A stretch of DNA of 6,382 bases. Source: a candidate division FCPU426 bacterium (GTDB lineage: Bacteria; Oederibacteriota; PGYV01; Palsa-1178). Shown here piece after piece: positions 1 through 6,033 of this stretch. The DNA is taken from positions 1 to 6,382 of the forward strand of contig PMTB01000083.1 in assembly GCA_003167475.1 (NCBI GenBank), in the 5' to 3' direction. The translations under genes and the position numbers were made by a program. Numbering within the stretch: position 1 is the first letter of the stretch; every line of letters begins with the position of its first letter. The notes beneath the pieces are model-generated. The model was given only the letters and a program-made list of their open reading frames with translations, ran no database searches and was not told the origin of the DNA.

Positions 1-410
1 TCCCCGTGGTTTACCGGTTTTTCATAAAAAGCTTCCACCCTCAGATTGTCATCGGTTGTATTTTCTGAATTTCCATTACCTGATAAATAATCAGGGTGAA
101 GCTGCTCTGTATAGGTATTGCCCGCGTTAAAATTAATATCGGTCACCTCTTTGATGGCCGTGAGCATCAAAATGGGTATGTCGCGGTGCTTCGGGTCGGC
201 TTTAAGCTGCCTGGCGACATCAAAGCCCTTGTCAATGGATTCAAGCATAACATCCAGCACGATAAGGTCGTATTTACCCCGGTTTATCATATTCATGCCT
301 TCCTCGCCGCTTGAAGCGGACCCGACTTCATAACCGCTGCTTTCAAGGACTATTCTCATTGATTCCACTATGTCAAAATCATCATCAATAATAAGGATCT
401 TAGCAGCCAT
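1..410 (-). CDS. response regulator, receiver domain (3' end cut by window edge)
   Basis: The translation (136 complete codons visible, no stop before the edge) is a CheY-like receiver domain, a cytoplasmic phospho-acceptor switched by a sensor kinase. It begins MAAKILIIDDD. The acidic pocket is D9-D11, the phospho-acceptor is D53 in IVLDVML, the conserved Thr is T84 in ILMLTA, and the conserved Lys is K131 in YEKPV. The start is well supported: GGAGGT (415-420) lies 4 bases before the ATG. About 30 polar residues (roughly 93-126, rich in N, T, D, E) separate beta-4 from the KP loop, longer than in a standard 120-residue receiver. From memory, similar insertions occur in receivers of anaerobes. 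Whether an output domain follows K131 cannot be seen. No partner kinase is in the window. It has its own promoter just after the preceding gene. Confidence 0.9.
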   Translation of the reverse strand, partial: MAAKILIIDDDFDIVESMRIVLESSGYEVGSASSGEEGMNMINRGKYDLIVLDVMLESIDKGFDVARQLKADPKHRDIPILMLTAIKEVTDINFNAGNTYTEQLHPDYLSGNGNSENTTDDNLRVEAFYEKPVNHG

Positions 411-437
411 GCCGACCTCCGTTTTAATATTACTAAA

Positions 438-466
438 ACTATAGGCTTTAAAATTCAAAAAGTCAA
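438..466 (-). promoter_or_regulatory. sigma-70-type promoter of the response regulator gene
   Basis: Read on the minus strand, TTGACT (461-466), a 17-base spacer and TATAGT (438-443) form a good -35/-10 pair. Transcription would start near 431, about 20 bases before the ATG at 410, leaving just room for the GGAGGT ribosome site. A perfect AT-rich palindrome, TTTTGATCAAAA (472-483), lies directly upstream of the -35 box and overlaps the stop codon of the preceding gene. It could be a binding site, but nothing else supports that. Confidence 0.6.
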
Positions 467-477
467 GATTTTTTTGA

Positions 478-1401
478 TCAAAAGAAAATAAGGATGCTTA
501 TCAGGCTGCTTGCGCCGTTCACTCCGGGACCGCTCAACTTGGACGACACCCCGTAATCAAACCGCGTATTTAATCCGTTAAAATCATAGTTGAACCCGGC
601 GCCCGCGCTTACAAAATCAGAGCCCTGAATATCGACTTTGTTCCCCGCCCGTATTATTATCATGTTCTGGTACATATATTCCAGGCCAACCGCCGCATCA
701 AACTTTGTTTCATTTGCGTGGTAAAAACCGCCGCCTGAAACCGATATTGCGTTTACGTTGTCATTTAAGATGTCAAAATTAAAACCAGCGCCGAATTTAA
801 GAGGCAGAGTCTCTTTGGCAAGCAGGCTTTGCGTGTCACTATCGTCGAATCTATCACCAATATTCATCACAGAGACGGACCCGCTTAAACCACCGTCTCC
901 CATGAACACCGCGCCGGCATCAAAAGCGAGATAAGAAGCGCTGTTTTTGACGATAACGGAATTTATGTATTTGGCTGTGACGCCGAGCTTGATGTTCTCG
1001 GAGGCTGAAAATGCGTAAGATAAAGATGTAATGTAATTATACCTGCTCAGACCGGAACCTGAATATGGCGAATCAGCCACTCCGGACTGCCTGTCAAAAA
1101 CATATGACAGGGCAAAATCCCCGTCTTCCTTTGCCGGCAGCACAACTGTTGAAAGCGTTGAGCTTGAGCCGGTCAGAGTATTGTTATTGTAGGTGAACAT
1201 CGCCTGGAAGTTTGATACGCCATAGAGCGCCGCCGGATTGTTCGAAATCGAGTTGATATCCGCTGTTTTTGCGCTGCAGGCCCCGGAAATGCCTGTGGAT
1301 GCGGCCGTGGAAAACTCCGGGAGCACCATGCTGATATGACCGCAATACGCGCGGCTGAATGCAAAGAACACAAAAAAGGATGCCAGTAATTTTTGTTTCA
1401 T
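478..1401 (-). CDS. PorV/PorQ-family outer-membrane beta-barrel protein
   Basis: The 307-residue product starts with a typical signal sequence (MKQKLLASFFVFFAFSRAYC, cleavage probably around residues 18-21) and continues as alternating short strands rich in G, S, N, Y and F. The segment SISNNPAALYG near residues 50-60 matches the conserved N-P-A start of PorV/PorQ (UPF0164-like) barrels. The protein ends LISILIFF, with the terminal Phe typical of barrels inserted by the BAM machinery. Family members are outer-membrane proteins, some tied to type IX secretion; no other secretion gene is visible here, so the exact role is open. An upstream in-frame ATG (1473) is rejected because the promoter lies between it and 1401. 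The chosen ATG has GGGAGGG (1407-1413) a suitable 5 bases upstream and gives a proper signal peptide. Exact substrate or partner is unknown. Confidence 0.8.
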   Translation of the reverse strand: MKQKLLASFFVFFAFSRAYCGHISMVLPEFSTAASTGISGACSAKTADINSISNNPAALYGVSNFQAMFTYNNNTLTGSSSTLSTVVLPAKEDGDFALSYVFDRQSGVADSPYSGSGLSRYNYITSLSYAFSASENIKLGVTAKYINSVIVKNSASYLAFDAGAVFMGDGGLSGSVSVMNIGDRFDDSDTQSLLAKETLPLKFGAGFNFDILNDNVNAISVSGGGFYHANETKFDAAVGLEYMYQNMIIIRAGNKVDIQGSDFVSAGAGFNYDFNGLNTRFDYGVSSKLSGPGVNGASSLISILIFF

Positions 1402-1426
1402 TTTTACCCTCCCGTTATTTTTAATT

Positions 1427-1455
1427 ATTATATCACAACCGCAATACTTTGTCCA
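1427..1455 (-). promoter_or_regulatory. sigma-70-type promoter of the PorV/PorQ-like gene
   Basis: On the minus strand TGGACA (1450-1455), 17 bases and a perfect TATAAT (1427-1432) precede the ribosome site and the ATG at 1401. The predicted transcript starts near 1420. This promoter argues for the start at 1401 rather than the upstream ATG at 1473. Confidence 0.65.
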
Positions 1456-1532
1456 TTTCGCCGGCGCCATCATGACAAAAGTATTTGTCCTTCGCGTCCG
1501 CTGCCCTGTTCAATGATCATGAATAATTGTTC

Positions 1533-1560
1533 TTGACATAATGCTATACTATGCTATAAT
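1533..1560 (+). promoter_or_regulatory. consensus extended -10 promoter giving a leaderless mRNA
   Basis: TTGACA (1533-1538), 16 bases, then TATAAT (1555-1560) preceded by TGC, an extended -10. Both hexamers are perfect consensus. Transcription should begin 6-8 bases after TATAAT, at about 1566-1568, which is on or next to the ATG at 1568. The gene therefore seems to have no 5' untranslated region. A second ATG in the same frame at 1541 lies inside the spacer and cannot be the start from this promoter. Confidence 0.8.
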
Positions 1561-1568
1561 TTGCTATA
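1542..1568 (+). repeat. three TGCTATA direct repeats with 10-bp period (candidate operator)
   Basis: TGCTATA occurs at 1542-1548, 1552-1558 and 1562-1568, each exactly 10 bp apart, so all three face about the same side of the helix. The middle copy contains the first bases of the -10 box and the last reaches the start codon. A protein bound here would block RNA polymerase. The helix-turn-helix protein encoded immediately downstream is the obvious candidate for autorepression. The repeats are seen; the operator role is inference. Confidence 0.55.
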
Positions 1569-1780
1569 TGAAGATCATAATCAAAGAACTCGAAAAATAC
1601 AGGCTTGAAAACAGGATGTCGCAGGAAGTGCTGGCTTTAAAACTTGACGTGGCGTTTTGTACGGTCAACAGGTGGTTTAAGGACAGGAACGAGCCGAACC
1701 AGATACAGGAATATCACATAAAAAAAATGTTGAAAAACAGGAGGGTTCAAAATGACAAAGAAAGAAGACGTACTCACTAA
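1568..1780 (+). CDS. small XRE-like helix-turn-helix DNA-binding protein
   Basis: The 70-residue product is almost wholly one Cro/C1-type helix-turn-helix. Residues 11-44 (YRLENRMSQEVLALKLDVAF, then CTVNRWFKDRNEPN) carry the S-Q-E start of helix 2 and the recognition helix TVNRWF. The tail is strongly basic (KNRRVQNDKERRRTH). Such single-domain regulators usually bind as dimers or oligomers and often repress their own promoter. The ATG at 1568 is preferred to 1541 because the upstream one sits inside the promoter and no ribosome site precedes either. It overlaps the next gene by 29 bases in another frame. Small HTH proteins of this type often stand in front of restriction-modification or toxin genes; here only a short unknown gene follows, so this could be a remnant of such a cassette. 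Confidence 0.8.
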   Translation: MKIIIKELEKYRLENRMSQEVLALKLDVAFCTVNRWFKDRNEPNQIQEYHIKKMLKNRRVQNDKERRRTH

Positions 1781-1940
1781 GATGTCGGACACGGACAATT
1801 ACGAAGGGATACAGTCCGGCCGGGAACACCTGGAACTGCTTTCAAAAACCAAGGCCTTAATGTCCTATGAAAGAAGCGAATCTCACAAAAGAAGCGGCTC
1901 CATAGACAACCTGCTTGTAAAGTTATATTTGTCGCTGTAA
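1752..1940 (+). CDS. 62-residue protein of unknown function
   Basis: The family is not recognised. The product is small, charged and soluble-looking, with no membrane segment or signal peptide; the C-terminal third (GSIDNLLVKLYLSL) is the most hydrophobic and could be a short helix. It is likely to be real: AGGAGG (1739-1744) lies 7 bases before the ATG, the best ribosome site on this strand before glnN, and a terminator follows its stop. Its start lies within the 3' end of the helix-turn-helix gene (29-base overlap), so translation is probably coupled. It could be a partner of the regulator, or the truncated start of a once longer gene. Confidence 0.6.
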   Translation: MTKKEDVLTKMSDTDNYEGIQSGREHLELLSKTKALMSYERSESHKRSGSIDNLLVKLYLSL

Positions 1941-1962
1941 AAAAATACCCTTTTTGCTGAAA

Positions 1963-1994
1963 ACAAAAGGAGGCATATATATGCCTCCTTTTGT
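1963..1994. terminator. bidirectional intrinsic terminator (perfect 16-bp arms)
   Basis: A perfect inverted repeat with 16-bp arms is centred at 1978/1979. The GC core GGAGGC/GCCTCC is flanked by AAAA/TTTT, so on either strand the transcript shows a GC hairpin running into a U-rich stretch. It sits between the plus-strand small operon (stop at 1940) and the convergent two-CW gene (stop at 2039), as expected for a shared terminator. The central bases are TATATA, so the real loop is a few A/U bases. Confidence 0.85.
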
Positions 1995-2038
1995 CATTTA
2001 TGGAATATCGCTGAAAATCCCGCTGTTATGGGTTGTTT

Positions 2039-2338
2039 TTAAGCTATGAGGTTGAGTAACTCTTCTGCCTGCCTTAAATTCGCGCCTTCCTGCTGTTTTA
2101 CCATATTGTAAAAATCGCAGGACATGCACGCCCTCTTGCGTTTATCAGGGGATGCCGCAGCATCCTGTCCACACTGGGTTCCGACCATTATCCAGCATAC
2201 CCTGCCGCCTTTTTCACCGTCGTGAACGCCTTCCATAATTGAATTTGTTGCGGCCGCGCAAAGACCGAGTTCTTCCACATTTTCCCCGCCCGGCTGCCTT
2301 CCGCAGTTCCTGAACTCCCAACAATTCGCCTTTTTCAT
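2039..2338 (-). CDS. two-CW domain protein (cysteine-rich)
   Basis: The 99-residue protein has two Cys-Trp pairs, C6-W7 (NCWEFRNCG) and C48-W49 (RVCWIMVGTQCG), plus C12, C27, C56, C71 and C74. This is the pattern of the two-CW domain family found in many anaerobes, alone or fused to sensors. The even spread of seven cysteines suggests metal or Fe-S binding, or a redox role, in the cytoplasm (no signal peptide); the function is not established. CFY-like C-terminal motif MSCDFYNMV is conserved in the family. Start: AGGAGG (2344-2349) lies 5 bases before the ATG. It has its own promoter and is therefore probably not part of the operon upstream, although read-through is possible. Confidence 0.8.
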   Translation of the reverse strand: MKKANCWEFRNCGRQPGGENVEELGLCAAATNSIMEGVHDGEKGGRVCWIMVGTQCGQDAAASPDKRKRACMSCDFYNMVKQQEGANLRQAEELLNLIA

Positions 2339-2380
2339 GCCAACCTCCTGGATCGTTTTAAATGCTACTGTATTGGTATG

Positions 2381-2409
2381 ATTATAGCAGACGGGGATTG
2401 GAAAATCAA
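2381..2409 (-). promoter_or_regulatory. sigma-70-type promoter of the two-CW gene
   Basis: On the minus strand TTGATT (2404-2409), 17 bases, TATAAT (2381-2386) preceded by TGC (extended -10). Transcription would start near 2374, giving a leader of about 36 bases with the ribosome site at its end. This separates the two-CW gene from the three-gene operon that ends at 2514. Confidence 0.7.
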
Positions 2410-2513
2410 CTGTATATTGGTTTTATTTCGTTTTCGATTTCCGGAATCAGTATGACCGATTTTTCCCGGTTATTGTACAAATATGCCGTATCCTGACATC
2501 CGGCGCTGTGAAA

Positions 2514-3392
2514 TTAAGATTTTATAAACTTGCACGCACCCTGGATTTTCCTGTGGTGCTTGATCTTGCGTATGTCAATATCGATCTCATCCTTGAGCAG
2601 CGCTATCTCATTCGTAACTTCCCTTACTTCCTTAAACTCCCCTTTAAACTGGGATGAAACCTCGTTATAATACTCCTTCATGAGCTTGATGTTGCCCGGC
2701 ACATTCCTTTTCAAACTGGCACATACTGCGCCGTCGACTGCTATCTCTGTTTCTTCTATGAACGGCGCATTGCCTTCCAGAGCCAGCAGATATATTGAAT
2801 CCGTCCCTTCCACATCCGGGAATTTTGTCGAAAGCAGGCTTATCATATGGCCGGTGAAAATACCCCTGCGGCTTATATCGGCTTTCCACTTTTCCATCTT
2901 ACCGTAAAGTTCCGGAAAATGAATGACGAGGTCGTCATAGAGTTCCTTCTTAACCTTTTCAGGATGATACCAGATATTATACCAGTCATCCAGGACGTAT
3001 GCCTCAATTTCCTCAAAATGGGCACGCGCCGACCCGCCCGATTCGGCTTTTTTTCGCGCCTCTTTCACTTCGCCGCTCTTTTTTGCCATGGATGCGGTCA
3101 AAAAAGCCGCAAGGGTCAAAACCAACAGGCCAAGTATGGCCATTGGGAACATCATTGAATTTTTTTCCTTTTTAAGTTTCTTTATGTCGGTTTCCAGGGC
3201 CGCGGCTTTTGCAGTAATCGACACTTTCTGAGCCGTAAGCTCTTCAATTTCAATGTTTGCCGCTTTTAATTCCTTTGACAGGCCTGCCACGGTCACTTTT
3301 GGGGTTTTAACCGCCTTAACAGACCTTTTAGAGGCTGCCGTAAAGGACAGAAACATCAATACGCAAATTACTATTGTTAATGCTTTTTTCAT
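2514..3392 (-). CDS. membrane-anchored coiled-coil protein of unknown function
   Basis: The family is not recognised. In the 292-residue product an N-terminal hydrophobic stretch (about 5-20; signal peptide or anchor) is followed by a heptad-rich, probably periplasmic coiled coil (about 38-78), a clear membrane segment (about 81-102, MMFPMAILGLLVLTLAAFLT), and a likely cytoplasmic part of some 190 residues. That part contains a Trp/Tyr-rich stretch (DDWYNIWYHPEKV) and ends in a second helical region (about 240-275). The layout resembles a transducer or scaffold across the inner membrane. Two ATGs are close together: the first (3398) is only 2 bases from GGAGG (3401-3405), the second (3392) is 8 bases away and is preferred. 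It is third in the apparent operon with the sigma-54 activator and STAS genes, 48 bases after the STAS stop. Confidence 0.7.
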   Translation of the reverse strand: MKKALTIVICVLMFLSFTAASKRSVKAVKTPKVTVAGLSKELKAANIEIEELTAQKVSITAKAAALETDIKKLKKEKNSMMFPMAILGLLVLTLAAFLTASMAKKSGEVKEARKKAESGGSARAHFEEIEAYVLDDWYNIWYHPEKVKKELYDDLVIHFPELYGKMEKWKADISRRGIFTGHMISLLSTKFPDVEGTDSIYLLALEGNAPFIEETEIAVDGAVCASLKRNVPGNIKLMKEYYNEVSSQFKGEFKEVREVTNEIALLKDEIDIDIRKIKHHRKIQGACKFIKS

Positions 3393-3440
3393 TTTCATTT
3401 CCTCCAGGATGTATTTATATTTTCCGGCACAACGCCGTTT

Positions 3441-3785
3441 CTATTTGAACGAATTTATAGCCTCGTCAACGGTATTATATGTATTTATAAATTCTATCAA
3501 ATCCATGCTTTTGAATATAGCCGACACTTTTTCGTTCATACAACAAAGCTTGATATCGCCGTTACTTTTTGCAGCGTAATCCCGGTCATTGGCGATGGTA
3601 TTCCAGCCCCCTCCGCTGACTACGTCAACATTTGCAAGGTCCACAACGATCTTATTTTTACCCGCCGCTATGCAGGCCCTCAATTTATCCCTCAAATCGT
3701 AATAGGTCTGCTGGTCTATCCTTCCCGAAATTTTAAAAAAACTTACATTGTCGATCTCTTTCATTTCAATCTTAATCGGGAACAT
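3441..3785 (-). CDS. STAS-domain protein (anti-sigma-factor antagonist-like)
   Basis: The 114-residue protein is a single STAS domain of the SpoIIAA/RsbV type: strand and turn FFKISGRIDQQTYYDLRDKL, core strand KIVVDLANVDVVSGGGW, and C-terminal DEAINSF. Such proteins switch partner proteins by binding anti-sigma kinases, with control by phosphorylation of a Ser in the D-S-S-G or S-S-A-G-W loop. Aligned by eye, the residue equivalent to SpoIIAA Ser58 is Gly58 here, with Ser57 one place earlier, so normal phosphorylation is doubtful. No anti-sigma kinase is visible. The start has AAGGAG (3795-3800) 9 bases upstream. It lies 42 bases after the sigma-54 activator gene, probably co-transcribed. The decamer ATTGACCAAT spans its first codon. 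Confidence 0.85.
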   Translation of the reverse strand: MFPIKIEMKEIDNVSFFKISGRIDQQTYYDLRDKLRACIAAGKNKIVVDLANVDVVSGGGWNTIANDRDYAAKSNGDIKLCCMNEKVSAIFKSMDLIEFINTYNTVDEAINSFK

Positions 3786-3793
3786 TGACCAAT
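3784..3793. promoter_or_regulatory. ATTGACCAAT decamer at the STAS start codon (candidate operator)
   Basis: ATTGACCAAT is a dyad (ATTG, AC, CAAT). The identical decamer is found at 6034-6043 between the activator gene and glnN, with a 9-of-10 match on the other strand at 5965-5974. Here it fills the space between the STAS ribosome site and its ATG, about 20 bases after an internal -10 box. It may be a roadblock-type operator. The match is seen; the function is inferred. Confidence 0.4.
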
Positions 3794-3814
3794 ACTCCTT
3801 TAATATTTTTATAA

Positions 3815-3823
3815 ATTATAACA
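3815..3823 (-). promoter_or_regulatory. possible internal extended -10 promoter for the STAS gene
   Basis: Between the activator and STAS genes the minus strand reads TGTTATAAT, an extended -10 (TATAAT at 3815-3820). There is no convincing -35 box at 16-18 bases. Initiation near 3808 would give a 22-base leader. It may allow STAS and the membrane protein to be made without the activator. Confidence 0.35.
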
Positions 3824-3827
3824 CAAA

Positions 3828-5915
3828 CTATAGCAAACCGTAATCCCTCATCTTGGCTTTTAAAGTATTCCTGTTGATCCCGAGTTTTTGCGATGTTTTC
3901 AACTTGTTATTTCCGGTCTCGATAAGCATCTCTTCGATCAGGTGTTTTTCCATTTCCCCGATAACTTCGGAATATATGGTTCCGTCATGTTTCTTCCTGG
4001 CCTCGTTCTTGATGAATGTTTTGATGTCAAACCCATCATCCCTGTTCTTTGCCGGGTTAATGGAATCCGGCAGCAGCGATATATCGATAATGTTGCCTTT
4101 CGCCATTATAACGGCCCGTTCTATCACATTTTCCAACTCGCGTATATTGCCGGGCCAGTCATAGGCGTTAATTATATCCTCGGCGGATTTATCGATGCCT
4201 GCGATCTGTTTGTTATAAAGTTCACTATAGCGCTTGATGAAAAAGTCCATCAAAAGCGGCATATCGTCTTTTCTTTCCCGCAGGGCCGGCATGTGAACGT
4301 TTATGACATTCAGACGAAAATAAAGGTCTGCCCTGAATTTTCCTTCGTCAACAAGCTTTTTTAAGTCCCTGTTCGTCGCCGCCAATATGCGTATGTCGAC
4401 TTTAATTGTTTTCTCCGAGCCCAGCGGTTCTATTTCCTTTTCCTGTATTGCCCGCAGTATCTTGGACTGGAGCTGCAAAGGCATTTCGCCTATTTCGTCA
4501 AGGAACAATGTCCCTTTGTCCGCAAGCTCGAATTTGCCTTTTTTATTCCCCACCGCCCCGGTAAAAGCGCCTTTTTCATAACCGAACAGCTCCGACTCCA
4601 GGAGATTCTCGGGTATTGCCGCGCAATTAACGCTGATAAATTTATTTTCGCGGCGGTCGCTCAGCAGATGGACTATCTTTGCTATCAATTCTTTTCCGGT
4701 CCCGGTCTCTCCTGTTATAAGTACCGGCACTACCGTATTTGATACCGTCTTTACCTGCTCGATCATCATCCTGACTTTTTCATTCTTGCCCACTATGTTC
4801 TTAAAACTGAACTCTTTTTTCAATTCCTTCCTGAGTTCAACATTTTCACTTATAAGCTTTTGCGTCTCATCCTGCCTCCGCTGGAAACTTCTCACCCTGT
4901 ACGCGATCAGCGATGATAATAACGTGATCGTGTCAGTCCCGTCCTGGAAAGTTTCCTTACTTTCAAATATTTTTTCGATCACCAGCACGCCCAGCACGCG
5001 GTTCCCCGCTTTTATCGGAGCCGCGATAAGCGATATCTTTTCGGGCCTTTGTATTTTCAGGCGGTTTAGGAACATCGGTTCCTTTGTAAGGTCCTCCACG
5101 GCAATGGTCTGGCCCTTCAGGACCGCGTTGCCGATTATACCTTCGCCTATCTTATAAACGCCGTTCCTTATGGAATCTTCGCTCATCTTGTAACCGCTGT
5201 ATACCTTAAGGGAGTCAGGATTGTCCTTGTCAAAAAGCACAAGCATTCCGCGGGATATATTCATCCTGCTTTTAAGCATTTCCATTACTTTATTGAAAAT
5301 ATCGTTCAGCGATTCCTCTTCTTCTATAATATGGAACGTGCTGATAAGTATTTCCTGAAGGTTTATTTTCGAACTTAAGCGTTCCTGTGTGTTATCTTTG
5401 GTTATTATCTGCGCGGAAAGTTCGGCGACCATCAATAGCAGTTCCAGATCATCCTCGGAAAAGGCGTTTTCTTTGTTTGAATCAACGCTTATTACCCCCA
5501 TTATCCTGTTCTCTGTTTTTATCGGGACGGCAAGTTCCGAAAGAAGGTCTTCCCTTACCTTTATATATAACGGTTCCTGGCGGGTATTATTTACCAGTTT
5601 GGGATTGCCTGTCATTGCCACCCAGCCCGTTATGCCCTCTCCCACCTTTAATTTAGTGGATTCCGCCGTTTTAACAGACAGGTTTTTATACGCGGCTATA
5701 TCAAGCACCTTTTCTTTTTCATTGATCAGCATTACACTCCCTGTTTTTGCCCCCGTCAGTTCGAGGCACCTTTCAAGGATAAGTGTAAGCAGGGCTTTTG
5801 CCGAGTGTGGCTTATTCATCTCAAAAGAAATATAATGGACAAGCTTAAGTTTGTTAATTTTCGACTCAAAACCGATATTTGGAATTTGCTGTGTAATATC
5901 CGTTTTCTTTTTCAA
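3828..5915 (-). CDS. sigma-54-dependent transcriptional activator with two GAF domains
   Basis: The 695-residue protein is an FhlA/NifA-like enhancer-binding protein. Domains: GAF 1 (about 36-172), GAF 2 (about 200-340), a linker helix (345-370), the AAA+ sigma-54 interaction domain (about 373-600) and a Fis-type helix-turn-helix (about 655-695). The AAA+ motifs are intact: Walker A GETGTGKE (402-409), sigma-54-contacting GAFTGA (449-454), Walker B GTLFLDEIGE (468-477), sensor I ATNRDL (513-518), arginine finger region FRADLYFRLN (527-536), sensor II WPGNIRELEN (587-596). It should use ATP to open RpoN promoters and sense small ligands through the GAFs; there is no receiver domain. The start is TTG, supported by GGAGG (5923-5927) 7 bases upstream. 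It is first in an apparent operon and divergent from glnN, which carries a sigma-54 promoter and is its likely target. The ligand is unknown. Confidence 0.93.
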   Translation of the reverse strand: MKKKTDITQQIPNIGFESKINKLKLVHYISFEMNKPHSAKALLTLILERCLELTGAKTGSVMLINEKEKVLDIAAYKNLSVKTAESTKLKVGEGITGWVAMTGNPKLVNNTRQEPLYIKVREDLLSELAVPIKTENRIMGVISVDSNKENAFSEDDLELLLMVAELSAQIITKDNTQERLSSKINLQEILISTFHIIEEEESLNDIFNKVMEMLKSRMNISRGMLVLFDKDNPDSLKVYSGYKMSEDSIRNGVYKIGEGIIGNAVLKGQTIAVEDLTKEPMFLNRLKIQRPEKISLIAAPIKAGNRVLGVLVIEKIFESKETFQDGTDTITLLSSLIAYRVRSFQRRQDETQKLISENVELRKELKKEFSFKNIVGKNEKVRMMIEQVKTVSNTVVPVLITGETGTGKELIAKIVHLLSDRRENKFISVNCAAIPENLLESELFGYEKGAFTGAVGNKKGKFELADKGTLFLDEIGEMPLQLQSKILRAIQEKEIEPLGSEKTIKVDIRILAATNRDLKKLVDEGKFRADLYFRLNVINVHMPALRERKDDMPLLMDFFIKRYSELYNKQIAGIDKSAEDIINAYDWPGNIRELENVIERAVIMAKGNIIDISLLPDSINPAKNRDDGFDIKTFIKNEARKKHDGTIYSEVIGEMEKHLIEEMLIETGNNKLKTSQKLGINRNTLKAKMRDYGLL

Positions 5916-5922
5916 ATTGTCG

Positions 5923-5927
5923 CCTCC
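5923..5927 (-). promoter_or_regulatory. ribosome site deciding the TTG start of the sigma-54 activator
   Basis: GGAGG on the minus strand lies 7 bases before TTG AAA AAG AAA. The next in-frame ATG is Met33, beyond the start of the first GAF region and without a comparable ribosome site, so TTG is the likely start codon. Confidence 0.75.
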
Positions 5928-5964
5928 ATTTCCTGTTTATCTTGTCAAAAATGTGTTTTCTGCT

Positions 5965-5974
5965 GTTGGTCAAT
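5965..5974 (-). promoter_or_regulatory. candidate operator, ATTGACCAAC, in the activator 5' leader
   Basis: Read on the minus strand this is ATTGACCAAC, differing in one base from the decamer at 6034-6043 and 3784-3793. It lies just downstream of the activator promoter (predicted start near 5984), a place where a bound protein would repress. Together with the copy upstream of the -35 box it brackets that promoter, with 69 bp between centres. Regulatory role is inferred. Confidence 0.35.
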
Positions 5975-5990
5975 TTTTGAGCATGTGGTT

Positions 5991-6018
5991 ATTATATAAT
6001 AATGCTAAAAACAGTCAA
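5991..6018 (-). promoter_or_regulatory. sigma-70-type promoter of the activator-STAS-membrane protein operon
   Basis: On the minus strand TTGACT (6013-6018), 16 bases, TATAAT (5991-5996). Transcription would start near 5984, giving a leader of about 70 bases before the TTG start at 5915. The promoter is of housekeeping type, so the activator does not depend on sigma-54 for its own expression through this site. Confidence 0.7.
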
Positions 6019-6033
6019 GATAAATGATTGTTT

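Noticed and set aside
96..333. Plus-strand open frames opposite the response regulator
   Set aside because: The minus strand encodes an intact receiver domain with all conserved residues; the plus-strand products are shadows.
1402..1473. N-terminal extension of the PorV/PorQ-like protein from an ATG at 1473
   Set aside because: It would put the promoter (1427-1455) inside the gene and hide the signal peptide; the ATG at 1401 has a ribosome site and gives a normal signal sequence.
1541..1567. Upstream ATG of the helix-turn-helix gene
   Set aside because: It lies within the spacer of a consensus promoter, so it would not be on the transcript, and it adds residues unlike the family.
2445..2461. 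AATCAGTATGACCGATT quasi-palindrome after the three-gene operon as a terminator
   Set aside because: About 7 pairs with one wobble and no U-run on the minus strand; no clear terminator is seen for this operon.
3425..3437. CGGC-ACAAC-GCCG hairpin between the STAS and membrane-protein genes as a terminator
   Set aside because: Only 4 pairs and, on the coding strand, followed by GAAAATA instead of a U-tract; at most a minor intercistronic hairpin.
3888..4364. Plus-strand open frames inside the sigma-54 activator gene (also 4786-5157 and 5389-5835)
   Set aside because: They are antisense to a clearly conserved protein, show no recognisable domain and have no convincing ribosome sites.
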